A stretch of 37,084 bases of DNA from Peribacillus saganii (GTDB lineage: Bacteria; Bacillota; Bacilli; Bacillales; DSM-1321), in assembly GCF_003429095.1 (NCBI RefSeq), contig NZ_QVTE01000007.1:1-37084 (forward strand), written 5' to 3'. The notes below the pieces were generated by a model. That model was not told the origin of the DNA. It saw only the letters and a list, made by a program, of their open reading frames with translations, and searched no databases. The translations under genes and the position numbers were made by a program. Position 1 is the stretch's first letter; every line of letters starts with the position of its first letter. Positions 25,572-33,762 of the stretch are shown one piece after another.

Positions 25572-26045
25572 TTAAATTAAATTAGGATAATCCTGCTGTC
25601 TCAGAGCTTCATAAATCAGAATTGCCGCCGTATTGGACAAGTTTAACGAACGGATATTGTCATTCATTGGTATTCTTAGAGCATGATCCTGCTGCTCCAT
25701 AATAAGCTCCTTTGGAAGCCCAGTTGTCTCCCTGCCGAAAATAAAATAATGGTCCTTGTCACGATTGCTGAAGTCAAAAGTCGTAAAGGTCTTCTTGCCG
25801 AACTTTGTAATATAATAAAATTCGCCGCCTTCATTTTTTTCAAAAAATTCATCCAAAGAATCATAATAAGTAATATTTACATGCTCCCAGTAATCTAAAC
25901 CGGCTCTTTTGAGCATTTTATCATCCGTAGAAAAACCCAACGGACGGATTAAGTGCAGCCTAGTCTCCGTGCCGGCACATGTACGGGCGATATTCCCCGT
26001 ATTGGACGGAATTTCAGGCTGGTATAATACAACATGTATAGCCAC
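25572..26045 (-). CDS. trmL: tRNA (cytidine/uridine-34-2'-O)-methyltransferase TrmL (CspR)
   Basis: SPOUT-class methyltransferase that 2'-O-methylates the wobble base of tRNA-Leu isoacceptors using S-adenosylmethionine. The 157-residue protein starts AIHVVLYQPEIPSNTGNIAR, where NTGNIAR is motif 1. It continues with RPLGFSTDDKMLKRAGLDYW and FGRETTGLP (motif 2), and ends with SLNLSNTAAILIYEALRQ (motif 3, the trefoil knot). The start is GTG at 26045, with GAGGTGAG upstream; the frame is open ten codons further but without a ribosome site. In B. subtilis cspR also lies beside yhbB. Its tRNA-Leu(CAA) substrate is encoded in this window at 35487-35568. Confidence 0.95.
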   Translation of the reverse strand: MAIHVVLYQPEIPSNTGNIARTCAGTETRLHLIRPLGFSTDDKMLKRAGLDYWEHVNITYYDSLDEFFEKNEGGEFYYITKFGKKTFTTFDFSNRDKDHYFIFGRETTGLPKELIMEQQDHALRIPMNDNIRSLNLSNTAAILIYEALRQQDYPNLI

Positions 26046-26095
26046 CAAACTCACCTCATAAATAAACTGTACCAATTATTATATCATTATTCGCG

Positions 26096-26995
26096 TTAAT
26101 CCCCATCCAAAATTGTATAGAACTTATATTTGATATTAGGCGTATATGCTGTTGAATCCTTATATGCCCAATTTCTCATCCGGCTGTTATAGGTATGGGC
26201 ATTAACCAGTGGCATTCCATTTGCATCCTTTGCTGTTACAATCGTATTATGGTCAAAACGGCCATCACCCTGAAAGTCATAGCAAATTACATCACCAAGA
26301 TTCAGTTCGCCGGCAGTTTTAACTTCCCTTGCCCTTAAGCCGGTTCTTGAATTGGAAAGGTATATCCTGAGAGCATTGGCGACAGCCCAGCTATAGCTCC
26401 AAGTGTTCCGTGCCATCCACCATCCCTTTGACCGATTCGGGGAACCCCACATAGGGGCGCCCCCAGCATGGAGGCACTGGGAAACGAAGTTTGTACAGTC
26501 TACTTCAAACTTCTTATATGCAGGATTATAATCATTCCACCATCGCTCGGCATACCGCACCGCCTTTAAACGGTCGTATGTATAAGCTACCCGTTCATCC
26601 TCAACCCTTTCTAAATTAAAAAAGCCTGTTTCGCCAGTTTCCGTGTTAAGCATTCCTCCATCATTTATTTCATAGAACGGGTGTATCTCAATGTCCTCGT
26701 GCAGCTCCTCCGAAATAAATCTGGCCTGGCGTTTCTCCAATTCTTCTTCCAGGTAAAATAGCTCACCATGTTTAACCAAATACTGCAAATGAACAGTGTA
26801 ATCTAATACCGTTTCCTCAAGATCCCTTCTCTCGGATATCACCTGTCCGGCTGCCTTTACCTTCACTATACTTTTCCCGGTTTCCATGAAAGTCTCTAGT
26901 TTTCGTATATCCCGCTCATTTTCCTTCCCCTTCTCTATGTTTCCTGCAAGAAAATTCACCCGTTCATTCAGCAGTCTTTCAAGATGTTTCTTCAA
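26096..26995 (-). CDS. yhbB: Amidase-domain protein YhbB (Amidase_6, NlpC/P60-like)
   Basis: A 299-residue protein with a charged helical N-terminal half (about 1-130) and a C-terminal cysteine-peptidase-like amidase domain (about 143-295). The catalytic region reads FEVDCTNFVSQCLHAGG, with the likely nucleophile Cys167, and later GDVICYDFQGDGRFDHNTIV with His249. Conserved tryptophans (SKGWWMARNTWSYSW) match the Amidase_6 family. No signal peptide is visible, so the protein may act on the spore or be exported another way. The start is TTG at 26995, with AAGGAGGG seven bases upstream. In B. subtilis yhbB lies between queG and cspR, as it does here apart from inserted genes. Peptidoglycan hydrolysis is inferred. 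Confidence 0.88.
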   Translation of the reverse strand: MKKHLERLLNERVNFLAGNIEKGKENERDIRKLETFMETGKSIVKVKAAGQVISERRDLEETVLDYTVHLQYLVKHGELFYLEEELEKRQARFISEELHEDIEIHPFYEINDGGMLNTETGETGFFNLERVEDERVAYTYDRLKAVRYAERWWNDYNPAYKKFEVDCTNFVSQCLHAGGAPMWGSPNRSKGWWMARNTWSYSWAVANALRIYLSNSRTGLRAREVKTAGELNLGDVICYDFQGDGRFDHNTIVTAKDANGMPLVNAHTYNSRMRNWAYKDSTAYTPNIKYKFYTILDGD

Positions 26996-27105
26996 AGAAA
27001 GCCCTCCTTTTCATCTCTTCTATTTGTATGTTGGAAGGGCTAGTTCATATGAAAAAGTATGTATTTAAAGAACAAAAGACCCGAGAATTTTATAATTTCC
27101 TAAAG

Positions 27106-27141
27106 TAACAAGAAAGAACCGGCATTCTTCCTTGCCGGTTC
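27106..27141 (-). terminator. Intrinsic terminator of the 90-aa gene
   Basis: GAACCGGCA pairs perfectly with TGCCGGTTC around an 8-nt loop, followed on the minus strand by TTTCTT. It lies 17 bases after the stop codon. Confidence 0.75.
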
Positions 27142-27157
27142 CTAAATTCATATTGAT

Positions 27158-27430
27158 TTACAGCACACTTTCCCAGTTATCTGATGTTAAAGCAAGGAAT
27201 CTTGCTTGATCCCTTTCATCCAGGGCCTTATCAATCTCACTATAACGTTTATTTTGGAGGTATTGGCGCTGGACTCTATTGATAATTTCATTGGCACCGC
27301 CTGTATATTCAGTATATTCCTGAAGCAGGATCTTTCTGGTCGTGATATCATCCTTGTCCATCTTTCCGCGTAAGTAAGAAGCACTGTATTTTTCATTATC
27401 GAACAGATTGGATTTATACTCATGGTTCAT
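27158..27430 (-). CDS. Small hydrophilic helical protein (90 aa), unknown function
   Basis: A 90-residue product, MNHEYKSNLFDNEKYSASYL at the N-terminus and ending DQARFLALTSDNWESVL. It is rich in Asp, Glu, Arg and Tyr, has no cysteine or membrane segment, and is probably helical throughout. The ATG at 27430 is chosen for its AGGGATC site; the frame could begin nine codons earlier. A clear terminator follows, so the gene is probably real. It lies between yhbB and the VanW gene. I do not recognise a family. Confidence 0.65.
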   Translation of the reverse strand: MNHEYKSNLFDNEKYSASYLRGKMDKDDITTRKILLQEYTEYTGGANEIINRVQRQYLQNKRYSEIDKALDERDQARFLALTSDNWESVL

Positions 27431-27559
27431 GTTGATCCCTGCCTTCCTTGTAATCAATTTATTATGTTAATACCCCAAAAAACAAAAAGATAACAATTTT
27501 ATGCTCGGCCCATATTGTTAAAAATTTTACATTTTTATTAAAATAATGAAACAATCCCC

Positions 27560-27588
27560 TTATCATAACGTCATATGTAATGTAGAAT
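27560..27588 (+). promoter_or_regulatory. Predicted SigA promoter of the VanW-family gene
   Basis: TTATCA (27560-27565), a 17-bp spacer and TAGAAT (27583-27588). Box matches are moderate. Confidence 0.45.
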
Positions 27589-27632
27589 AAACATACAAAT
27601 AGATATCTATTTCATCTATGGAGGAGAACAAA

Positions 27633-28544
27633 ATTAAAAGATTCATAGTACTAGTTACAACGGCGGTTTTAGTCAGCGGATGCAGTATATCGGAACAATC
27701 CGAGATGGCTATTGCGAAGAATTCGTCAAGTGAAAAGACTTTGTCTGCCAAAGAAATTGCAAGCGTCTCAGCCTTAAAATTAGTAGACAATAGGACTAAT
27801 CAGGTTGTTCAAACATTTGCCCCTACATCCTTTGAAAAAAATACATTGGCCAAAGAAGTGGATAGCATCGTCGAGCAACTGGCGGAAAAATTCGATAAAC
27901 CTATGGTACCGGCAAGAATTGGTGAAAATGGGAAATTACTTCCAGGCCAAAGTCGGATTATTCTAGATGAAAAGGCTTTAAAAACATCTTTGCTGCAAGC
28001 TACAGCTTTTGATAAAGAAATTGCTCTTCCCATCCAGGAATCAGTCCCGAATGTTTCTCAGGAGTCCCTTACATCAGTACAGCAAAAAGTAATTGGCAGC
28101 TATAAAACAACATTTAACCCAGCCGTGCCTGGCCGGTCAAATAATATAGCACTGTCTGCAAAGGCTATCAATCAAGTCATCCTTGGCCCGGGAGACCGCT
28201 TCTATTTCAATTTGGTTGTTGGAGAAAGGACGGTTGAAAGAGGTTACCAAAAGGCGATGGAAATAGTAAATAAAGAATTCGTCGAAGGCATTGGCGGAGG
28301 AATCTGCCAGACGTCCAGCACCCTGTATAATGCAGTTGAAAAGGCTGGCTTAGAAATTATTGAACTCCACCACCACTCCAAAGCCGTCGGTTACGTGCCA
28401 AAAGACAAAGATGCCACTGTATCATGGGGTGGAAAAGACTTTAAATTCCTTAATAATAAAAACTATCCAGTCATCATCAAAACGATTATGGATAACAAAA
28501 AAGGCAGTATTGAAGTCCAATTGCTCGCTGCTGTAAAAAAATGA
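27633..28544 (+). CDS. VanW-family lipoprotein, possible ATT start
   Basis: A 303-residue secreted lipoprotein. The signal peptide reads KRFIVLVTTAVLVSGC, with lipobox VSGC. A variable region (about 25-160) is followed by the VanW domain: TTFNPAVPGRSNNIALSAKA, ILGPGDRFYFNLVVGERT, GIGGGICQTSSTLYNAVEKA and HHHSKAVGYVPKDKDATVSW, all hallmarks of the family. VanW occurs in vancomycin clusters and many Bacillus genomes, but its function is unknown; cell-wall action is inferred. The start is a problem: ATG 27618 lacks a ribosome site, and its own sequence ATGGAGGAG would serve as SD for an in-frame ATT at 27633, six bases further. I place the start at ATT with moderate confidence. A terminator follows. 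Confidence 0.88.
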   Translation: MKRFIVLVTTAVLVSGCSISEQSEMAIAKNSSSEKTLSAKEIASVSALKLVDNRTNQVVQTFAPTSFEKNTLAKEVDSIVEQLAEKFDKPMVPARIGENGKLLPGQSRIILDEKALKTSLLQATAFDKEIALPIQESVPNVSQESLTSVQQKVIGSYKTTFNPAVPGRSNNIALSAKAINQVILGPGDRFYFNLVVGERTVERGYQKAMEIVNKEFVEGIGGGICQTSSTLYNAVEKAGLEIIELHHHSKAVGYVPKDKDATVSWGGKDFKFLNNKNYPVIIKTIMDNKKGSIEVQLLAAVKK

Positions 28545-28589
28545 AAAAAGGATAGATAGCAGTATAACCTGCTGATCTATCCTTTTTTT
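28545..28589 (+). terminator. Intrinsic terminator of the VanW-family gene
   Basis: AAAAGGATAGAT pairs with ATCTATCCTTTT around a loop that itself contains AGCAG/CTGCT, ending in seven Ts. It directly overlaps the stop codon region. Confidence 0.85.
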
Positions 28590-28678
28590 GTTTCTTCTCC
28601 GGTTAAATAATTCATTTCTGCTTGGAAAACCTTCTCACAAGCGACGTTCTGCCCATAGGAAAAGACGGGCTCCCCGCC

Positions 28679-29818
28679 TTACACTTGTTGTAGAAGCTTC
28701 ATTCCCTTTTCCATTTCTTCAATGACCTCGGAATCTTTCTCTTTATCAAAAGCACGGAGCAGCGCTGCTTTAGCATCACTTCCACCAATTTTGCCTAGAG
28801 CCCACGCAGCTGTTCCGCGAAGAACTGGTCGCGGGTCGTTTTCCAAAACCCTTATTAAATCAGGGATCGCTGTTTCATCCTTATAGTGTGCCAGCGCTAA
28901 AATCGCATTTCGCTGCAGCGGCTTCTTTCCTCTCCATGAACCTGAAATATGCCCGTATTTTTCTTTGAAATCGCGATTGCTAATTGTTAAGAAAGGCTTT
29001 AGCAGCGGCTTGGCAATTTCCGGATCGGGCTCCATTTCAGGATGCAAATGATAATCCTTCCCTTTATTTTCCGGGCAAACTGTTTGGCATGTATCGCATC
29101 CATACAGCCTGTTGCCAATCTTGCCGCGAAATTCATCGGGCAGGAAGCCCTTCGTTTGTGTCAAAAATGCAATACATCGCTGGGCGTTTAATTGTCCTCC
29201 CTGGACAAGGGCCCCGGTTGGGCAAACATCAATGCATTTATTGCAGGAACCGCATTTGTCTTCCATAGGGGTATCCGGCGTAAATGGGATATTGGTTACC
29301 ATTTCTCCAAGGTAAACATAGGAACCAAATTCCGGTGTTATAATGGCACAATTTTTTCCGCTCCATCCAATGCCTGCTCTTTGGGCAACAGCCCTGTCGA
29401 CCAGTTCTCCTGTATCAACCATTGATTTCATTACTGCTTCCGGGAACCGGGAAATAATGAACTCTTCAAGCAGCTTTAATTTTTCCCTCAAGATAAAATG
29501 GTAGTCAGTTCCCCAAGATGCCCTGCAGAAGATTCCGCGCCTCTCACCTTTTTTGCTTTGCGGTGCATTCTTCATTTTAGACGGATAAGCAAGTGCTATC
29601 GAAATGATTGACCTCGGCTTCTCTGAAAAAATTAATTCAGGATGTACCCTTTTTTCAATATCCTTTTCTTCGAAACCAGACTGGTACCCCAGGGCCTCCT
29701 GCTGAAGAAGCCTGTTCTTCATCTCACCGAACGCATTCGCTGTGGTGAAACCGATCTTATTTATTCCTATTTCCTTGCTAAATAAAATAACTTCTTCTTT
29801 AAGCTGATTAATATCCAT
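28679..29818 (-). CDS. queG: Epoxyqueuosine reductase QueG
   Basis: A cobalamin-dependent iron-sulfur enzyme that reduces epoxyqueuosine to queuosine at the wobble position of tRNAs Tyr, His, Asn and Asp. The 379-residue protein has an N-terminal DUF1730/cobalamin domain (about 1-180) containing catalytic Asp135 (MVDTGEL). Two 4Fe-4S motifs follow: CGSCNKCIDVCP (Cys189, 192, 195, 199) and CDTCQTVCP (Cys241, 244, 248, with Cys215 as the likely partner). HEAT-like repeats close the protein (about 320-375). The start ATG at 29818 follows AAAGGAGGGG; a 25-codon upstream extension is spurious. The B. subtilis orthologue yhbA lies next to yhbB. All four of its substrate tRNAs are encoded in this window. 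Confidence 0.96.
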   Translation of the reverse strand: MDINQLKEEVILFSKEIGINKIGFTTANAFGEMKNRLLQQEALGYQSGFEEKDIEKRVHPELIFSEKPRSIISIALAYPSKMKNAPQSKKGERRGIFCRASWGTDYHFILREKLKLLEEFIISRFPEAVMKSMVDTGELVDRAVAQRAGIGWSGKNCAIITPEFGSYVYLGEMVTNIPFTPDTPMEDKCGSCNKCIDVCPTGALVQGGQLNAQRCIAFLTQTKGFLPDEFRGKIGNRLYGCDTCQTVCPENKGKDYHLHPEMEPDPEIAKPLLKPFLTISNRDFKEKYGHISGSWRGKKPLQRNAILALAHYKDETAIPDLIRVLENDPRPVLRGTAAWALGKIGGSDAKAALLRAFDKEKDSEVIEEMEKGMKLLQQV

Positions 29819-29846
29819 TACGTCCCCTCCTTTCGCATTTATATTA

Positions 29847-30260
29847 GAAAAGTGCAAGTGCCCTGGCAGGGGAAGAACGGCTAAGGTCTCCACGTCCTCA
29901 CAAAGCTGCCGCTTTGTATCGTGCGATGTATCGCTGCCGAAGCCTTCCTTGTCCTGTGGCAGCGCCGTTCTGACCCATATCGAGATAAAAGGAACGTCGA
30001 CTAAGTTCTGGCAGGGTCGAAATCTAAGGCCATTTCAACCTCCGTCCTGTGCCAAACGTCGACGCCAGCACATCCTGTGCAAGTCCGGCAAGCATGACAA
30101 GCGCCGACAGAAGGCGCTTTTGGCCCCGAAGCGATTGGCTTATGACCAAGGTTGCGATGGCACTTGGTTGCGATGGCTTTTGATCGCAACTTGATCCCCA
30201 ACACAGGGTTGTGACGCCCTTTGGTCACAACATTTGCGGGGCTGGGGGCTAGAGCTAGAC
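29847..30260 (+). repeat. Dispersed intergenic repeat, copy 3 (longest)
   Basis: A 414-bp block, richer in G+C than its surroundings and free of credible genes. It contains the blocks of copy 2 (CGTCCTCACAAAGCTG, ATCGCTGCCGAAGC) in its first part and those of copy 1 (CACATCCTGTG, TCCGGCAAGCAT, GACAGAAGGCGCTTTT, GATTGGCTTATGACC) in its second part. It closes with GGGGCTAGAGCTAGAC. Two perfect 8-bp hairpins, GTTGCGAT/ATCGCAAC (30167-30190) and GTTGTGAC/GTCACAAC (30208-30230), lie near the end. Similar intergenic repeats are common in Bacillaceae genomes; whether it moves is unknown. Confidence 0.75.
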
Positions 30261-30378
30261 ATCTATACAGGTCAATAAAGTTAAACAGTCTTATCTTTTT
30301 AAAAATTTATCAGTTATAGTAAAATAGACAGATGTATCTATCATAAACTATTTTTAACCTTTTTTGGAGGTGAAACCA

Positions 30379-31053
30379 TTGGAAATAAACATACATTCTG
30401 GCATTTTTGCTATAATACCCGGGTTCAAAATAGGGGCAATTGTTTACCGAGGAATTGAAATAGGGGAATCTCCGCAAATGCTTAAAGGCAGGTTCCAGCT
30501 TTTTCAGGAATCAATTTATTTTGATCTGCTTGATAAAGATCTGTATGATTTCGAAGGTTTAAAGGAATGGCGAGCCATATTTAAGGCTGCTGGAACCGAT
30601 GCAGCCAGATATCGTCCATCAGCAGAAGCACTGTTTCGAAGAATTAAAAAACAGAATTACCTATCACCTATTCATTCTGCAATTGACCTTAATAACTTTT
30701 TTTCATTGCAATATGAAGTGCCAATTGGTATCTATGATCTCGACGCACTAAAGGGAAACGTTGACATTAAAATTGGAGAAAATGGCGAGGAATATGAAGG
30801 AATCAACGGACGAATCAATTCAATGCATCATATGATTCACTCTGCTGATAAAGCCGGCCCATTTGGCAGCCCTTTCGTCGATTCAAAACGCACCATGGTG
30901 AACGAGACGGTACATAACGCCCTTCAGCTTGTTTATCACAGGCCTTCCACAGAAATTGCAAACGCGGAAAAAATGACTAAATCCCTTATGGACATGTTTC
31001 TGCAAATACATGGGGGAGAAGGGGAATACTGCGTGGTTGGAAGTGATTCCTAA
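30379..31053 (+). CDS. B3/B4 tRNA-binding domain protein (PheT-like, stand-alone)
   Basis: A 224-residue soluble protein. The start is TTG at 30379, preceded by GGAGGTGA with five bases between; the frame opens earlier at 30364 but inside the SD itself. KEWRAIFKAAGTDAARYRPSAEAL (about 62-85), SAIDLNNFFSLQYEVPIGIYD (about 103-123) and the C-terminal NETVHNALQLVYHR region match the B3/B4 domain of the phenylalanyl-tRNA synthetase beta subunit. Stand-alone relatives are thought to act in editing or tRNA-related roles, but no defined function is established. It has its own terminator, shared with the minus-strand operon that converges on it. Confidence 0.82.
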   Translation: MEINIHSGIFAIIPGFKIGAIVYRGIEIGESPQMLKGRFQLFQESIYFDLLDKDLYDFEGLKEWRAIFKAAGTDAARYRPSAEALFRRIKKQNYLSPIHSAIDLNNFFSLQYEVPIGIYDLDALKGNVDIKIGENGEEYEGINGRINSMHHMIHSADKAGPFGSPFVDSKRTMVNETVHNALQLVYHRPSTEIANAEKMTKSLMDMFLQIHGGEGEYCVVGSDS

Positions 31054-31055
31054 AA

Positions 31056-31091
31056 AAAAATGCAGTTCGGCCAACTACGAACTGCATTTTT
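31056..31091. terminator. Bidirectional terminator between convergent units
   Basis: AAAAATGCAGTTCG pairs with CGAACTGCATTTTT around a GCCAACTA loop, with A and T runs on both sides. It ends the B3/B4 gene on the plus strand and the MFS-tautomerase-QOR operon on the minus strand. Confidence 0.85.
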
Positions 31092-31107
31092 TATTCCTCT
31101 TACAGTT

Positions 31108-31224
31108 TTAGCTGTTGACGTGCCAATTGTTGATATAATTCCTGGTACTGGAGCACAAACATTCATGTGTGCCTTCCCCGCTGATTTCCCATTCCCAATT
31201 ACCAGAATACGATTTAGCCTCCAT
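31108..31224 (-). CDS. Possible 38-aa Trp/Cys-containing small protein
   Basis: A 38-codon frame MEAKSYSGNWEWEISGEGTH, then ECLCSSTRNYINNWHVNS and stop. It fills the gap between the quinone oxidoreductase gene and the shared terminator, on the same strand. An AAGGA site lies about nine bases before the ATG. It has three tryptophans and a CLC motif, unlike random AT-rich translation. It may be the last gene of the operon or a fragment. A 65-codon frame on the same strand and a 72-codon frame on the other overlap it and have no better support. No family recognised. Confidence 0.4.
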   Translation of the reverse strand: MEAKSYSGNWEWEISGEGTHECLCSSTRNYINNWHVNS

Positions 31225-31264
31225 CTGCCGGAATCCTTATTCATCAAACTAAGTAGCCTATCAC

Positions 31265-32245
31265 TTACACACTCCTAGAAACCTCTAATAATATCTTCCC
31301 GGTACTGAGCCTGCTCTCTACAAATTGATGAGCCTGTTCAGCTTCAGCAAGTGGAAAAATCCGCCCAATTTGAAGTTTTACTTGTGCTTTTTCCAGAAAA
31401 GGGAGCGCTCGGTCTGCGATATGGCTAACTAGATGAGGCCTGTGCTTTCTAATCGTTCCGAAACTGAAGCCAAGGACAGATCGTGAGCTGTTATGTAAAT
31501 CACTTGTATTAAATTGCCCAGGCCCGCCTGAAGCGTTTCCGAAATTCACCATGCGGCCAAATCTTGCTAGACACTTTAAGCTTTCCTCCGCTACATCTCC
31601 AGCAATTGAATCAAGGATTACATCCACACCACTTCCGCCTGTCAATTCATTTACTCTTGCCGTAATATCTTCATGCTCTCGAATAATCACGGCATCAGCC
31701 CCGGCTGCCGCAGCCGCTGAGACTTTAGCTTCGCTTCCAACCGTTCCAATAACCTTGCTGGCCCCTAACTGCTTGGCAAGCTGGATTGCAGTCGTTCCAA
31801 TCCCGCCGGATGCAGCGTGAACCAGGACGGACTCGCCTTTTTCAAGCCTAGCGACATCCGCCAGCAATTGATAAGAAGTAAATAACACAATCGGGCAGGC
31901 CGCTGCAGTGTTAAAGTCTATCCCATCCGGAATCAGGAACGTCATGCATTCCTCCGCTGCCGCATACTCGGCATAGGCACCACTCTTTGGAAAAGCGATA
32001 ACTCGCTGGCCCGCTTTTAAATTCACAACGTCTTTCCCGACTTCCTCAATTACACCAGCGCAATCTAATCCAGGGATGAACGGAAATCCCCCTTCCCCTG
32101 CGTACCTTTTTTTAATGTCTGCAAAGTTAACACTCGTGGCTATGACACGGATCAATACCTGTGTTGATGAAATAGACGGCATTTCAGTATCAATATACTG
32201 CATGACTTCAGGACCGCCGAACTTTGGGACTATAATTGCTTTCAT
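31265..32245 (-). CDS. NADPH:quinone oxidoreductase-type medium-chain dehydrogenase
   Basis: A zinc-free 326-residue medium-chain dehydrogenase/reductase of the QOR family, expected to reduce quinones or enones with NADPH. It has a GroES-like N-terminal domain (about 1-120, with PFIPGLDCAGVIEEVGKDV). A Rossmann domain follows, with HAASGGIGTTAIQLAKQLGA (about 142-161); the A-x-x-G-x-x-A/G pattern is that of QOR. Zinc-ligand cysteines are absent. The ATG at 32245 directly follows the TAG of the tautomerase gene, so the two are translationally coupled. It is the last large gene of the operon that starts with the MFS transporter and diverges from the LysR gene. The substrate is unknown. Confidence 0.9.
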   Translation of the reverse strand: MKAIIVPKFGGPEVMQYIDTEMPSISSTQVLIRVIATSVNFADIKKRYAGEGGFPFIPGLDCAGVIEEVGKDVVNLKAGQRVIAFPKSGAYAEYAAAEECMTFLIPDGIDFNTAAACPIVLFTSYQLLADVARLEKGESVLVHAASGGIGTTAIQLAKQLGASKVIGTVGSEAKVSAAAAAGADAVIIREHEDITARVNELTGGSGVDVILDSIAGDVAEESLKCLARFGRMVNFGNASGGPGQFNTSDLHNSSRSVLGFSFGTIRKHRPHLVSHIADRALPFLEKAQVKLQIGRIFPLAEAEQAHQFVESRLSTGKILLEVSRSV

Positions 32246-32449
32246 CTATTGACCCCGCTCCCGTCTTACCGTTACTCTTTCTCCTCCGATTCCCCAATTG
32301 TCGGTATCCACCTCATCTATTACAACCACGGTAGTTGCAGGATTTTTTCCCAAAACATCTTTTAATAAATTGGTAACCCCAGCAATTAACAATTCTTTTT
32401 GCTCAACTGTTGCTCCCTCACGGGTAATCTTAATATTTACGTATGGCAT
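32246..32449 (-). CDS. 4-oxalocrotonate tautomerase family enzyme
   Basis: A 67-residue tautomerase. After removal of Met the N-terminus is Pro1 (MPYVNIKITREGATVEQKEL), the catalytic base of the family. IAGVTNLLKDVLGKNPATTV and VVIDEVDTDNWGIGGE match the 4-OT fold, with Arg residues at about positions 10 and 60. It acts as a small oligomeric enzyme on dienols of the aromatic meta-cleavage type, or has promiscuous tautomerase activity. The ATG at 32449 follows AAAGGAAG and lies within the last codons of the MFS gene (13-base overlap). The operon suggests a small detoxification or degradation unit. Confidence 0.9.
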   Translation of the reverse strand: MPYVNIKITREGATVEQKELLIAGVTNLLKDVLGKNPATTVVVIDEVDTDNWGIGGERVTVRRERGQ

Positions 32450-33642
32450 TCTGCATCTTCCTTTCGATTTAATTTGTTTGATGTTTTCCATTGCCCGCCG
32501 CCCAGCAGCAAAACCGCTGTTAATAATACCGCTGTGGCAAAGAATAAGGAAATGGAATAATTTCCAGTCAACGAGACCAAAAAACCTGCAATGGACGGTC
32601 CCAATATTTGTCCTACTCCATATACTCCTGTTAAAAGCCCGATTACCTTGCTGCTATTGTTTGGCTGTATCATCCGTGCATAGGTGGTGGTCATTGCGGT
32701 TATCCCCATGAACGTGGCTCCGAATAAGAAAGCTCCCAGCAAACCTCCTGCCATATTTGGGACAAGAACGGGTAATATCACACCCGCAGCCTGTACACAA
32801 ATCGCCAGGCAAATTGAAAAAATAAAACCTACCTTCTTGGCAACAGTCACCCAGATAAAGGTCGAAGGAATTGCAGCTAACCCAACAAAGACCCAGCTTA
32901 ATGAGGACATTGAACGCAAACCGTCAATTCCATTAAATATATCTACCAGAAATGTGCCGCTAATGATATAGCCTAACCCTTCAAGGCCATAAGCCAGTAC
33001 AAGCCATGGCAGAATTTCCTTTTGTTCAGCCTTCTCTCTCTCTGCAGCCTGTTTCTTGTCATTTGTCCCAGGTACCATCTTAAGCCATGCGAAAACGAGA
33101 AGTCCGAGAAAAATCGAAATTCCGCCCAAAACAAGCCAGGAGCCTTTCCATCCAAGATAAGTATTCGATATCGGGACTGAAATTCCTGTTATTAAAATTC
33201 CTATTCCAACCCCGCTATAAAAAATTCCAGACCAGCTTGCGAGCCCCTGCTTCGCAAGAGAATCTAATACAAAACTTGAACAAAGGACAAAAACCAATCC
33301 ACTTGAAACTCCTGAAATAAACCGGAGAAATAGCCAAATAAAATAGTCATCTGTCAACCCCATAGCTGCAAACGACAAAATATTAGCCAATAATATCTGA
33401 ATTATTATTCGGGGATTCCCCTTATGATTTATTCTGCCAGCATAGAAAGCCCCAAATAGATAGCCCAGAAAGTTACATGAAGCAAGATAACCGGAGGCAG
33501 CCTCTGATAAGCCGGCTGAAGATTTCATCAACGGCAGGATAGGCGTGTAAGCAAACCTGCTGAAACCCATAGCAATCATCAAGGAAAATATCCCGGCCAT
33601 AACAATTCTTGCATGCCGTTTATCCATTTTCTTTTTTATCAC
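32437..33642 (-). CDS. MFS transporter, YbfB/YjiJ family
   Basis: A 12-helix transporter of about 401 residues. The N-terminus after the start reads MAGIFSLMIAMGFSRFAYTPILPLM, where GFSRFAYTPILP is the mark of the YbfB/YjiJ family (MFS_1-like). The long frame opens further upstream (33807), across the LysR promoter region. I take GTG 33642, preceded by AAGGAAAGGAAA; ATG 33627 is an alternative. It is first in the operon with the tautomerase and QOR genes and diverges from the LysR regulator, with a TATCA-N7-TGATA box between. Export or import of a small organic compound is inferred; the family substrate is unknown. Confidence 0.87.
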   Translation of the reverse strand: MIKKKMDKRHARIVMAGIFSLMIAMGFSRFAYTPILPLMKSSAGLSEAASGYLASCNFLGYLFGAFYAGRINHKGNPRIIIQILLANILSFAAMGLTDDYFIWLFLRFISGVSSGLVFVLCSSFVLDSLAKQGLASWSGIFYSGVGIGILITGISVPISNTYLGWKGSWLVLGGISIFLGLLVFAWLKMVPGTNDKKQAAEREKAEQKEILPWLVLAYGLEGLGYIISGTFLVDIFNGIDGLRSMSSLSWVFVGLAAIPSTFIWVTVAKKVGFIFSICLAICVQAAGVILPVLVPNMAGGLLGAFLFGATFMGITAMTTTYARMIQPNNSSKVIGLLTGVYGVGQILGPSIAGFLVSLTGNYSISLFFATAVLLTAVLLLGGGQWKTSNKLNRKEDAECHT

Positions 33643-33716
33643 TTTCCTTTCCTTTTTTCTGACTTTATTGTAAATTGAAATTACTATCAGGAAAAATGAA
33701 TTCTTTTGATGTAGGC

Positions 33717-33733
33717 TATCATTATTTTTGATA
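33717..33733. promoter_or_regulatory. LysR-type operator between divergent genes
   Basis: TATCA-N7-TGATA is a perfect 5-bp-arm dyad with the T-N11-A spacing used by LysR regulators. It lies between the MFS operon start and the LysR start, about 30 bp before the LysR ATG. Confidence 0.6.
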
Positions 33734-33762
33734 CCCCACAATCTAAGGAAAGGAAGAGGCAA

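Noticed and set aside
30001..30228. 75-codon minus-strand ORF and 81-codon plus-strand ORF in copy 3 of the repeat
   Set aside because: Both fall inside the repeat, are not shared with the other copies in frame, and contain hairpin sequences.
31060..31278. 72-codon plus-strand ORF beginning in the terminator
   Set aside because: Its start lies inside the terminator hairpin and it has no ribosome site; the opposite strand holds a better small frame.
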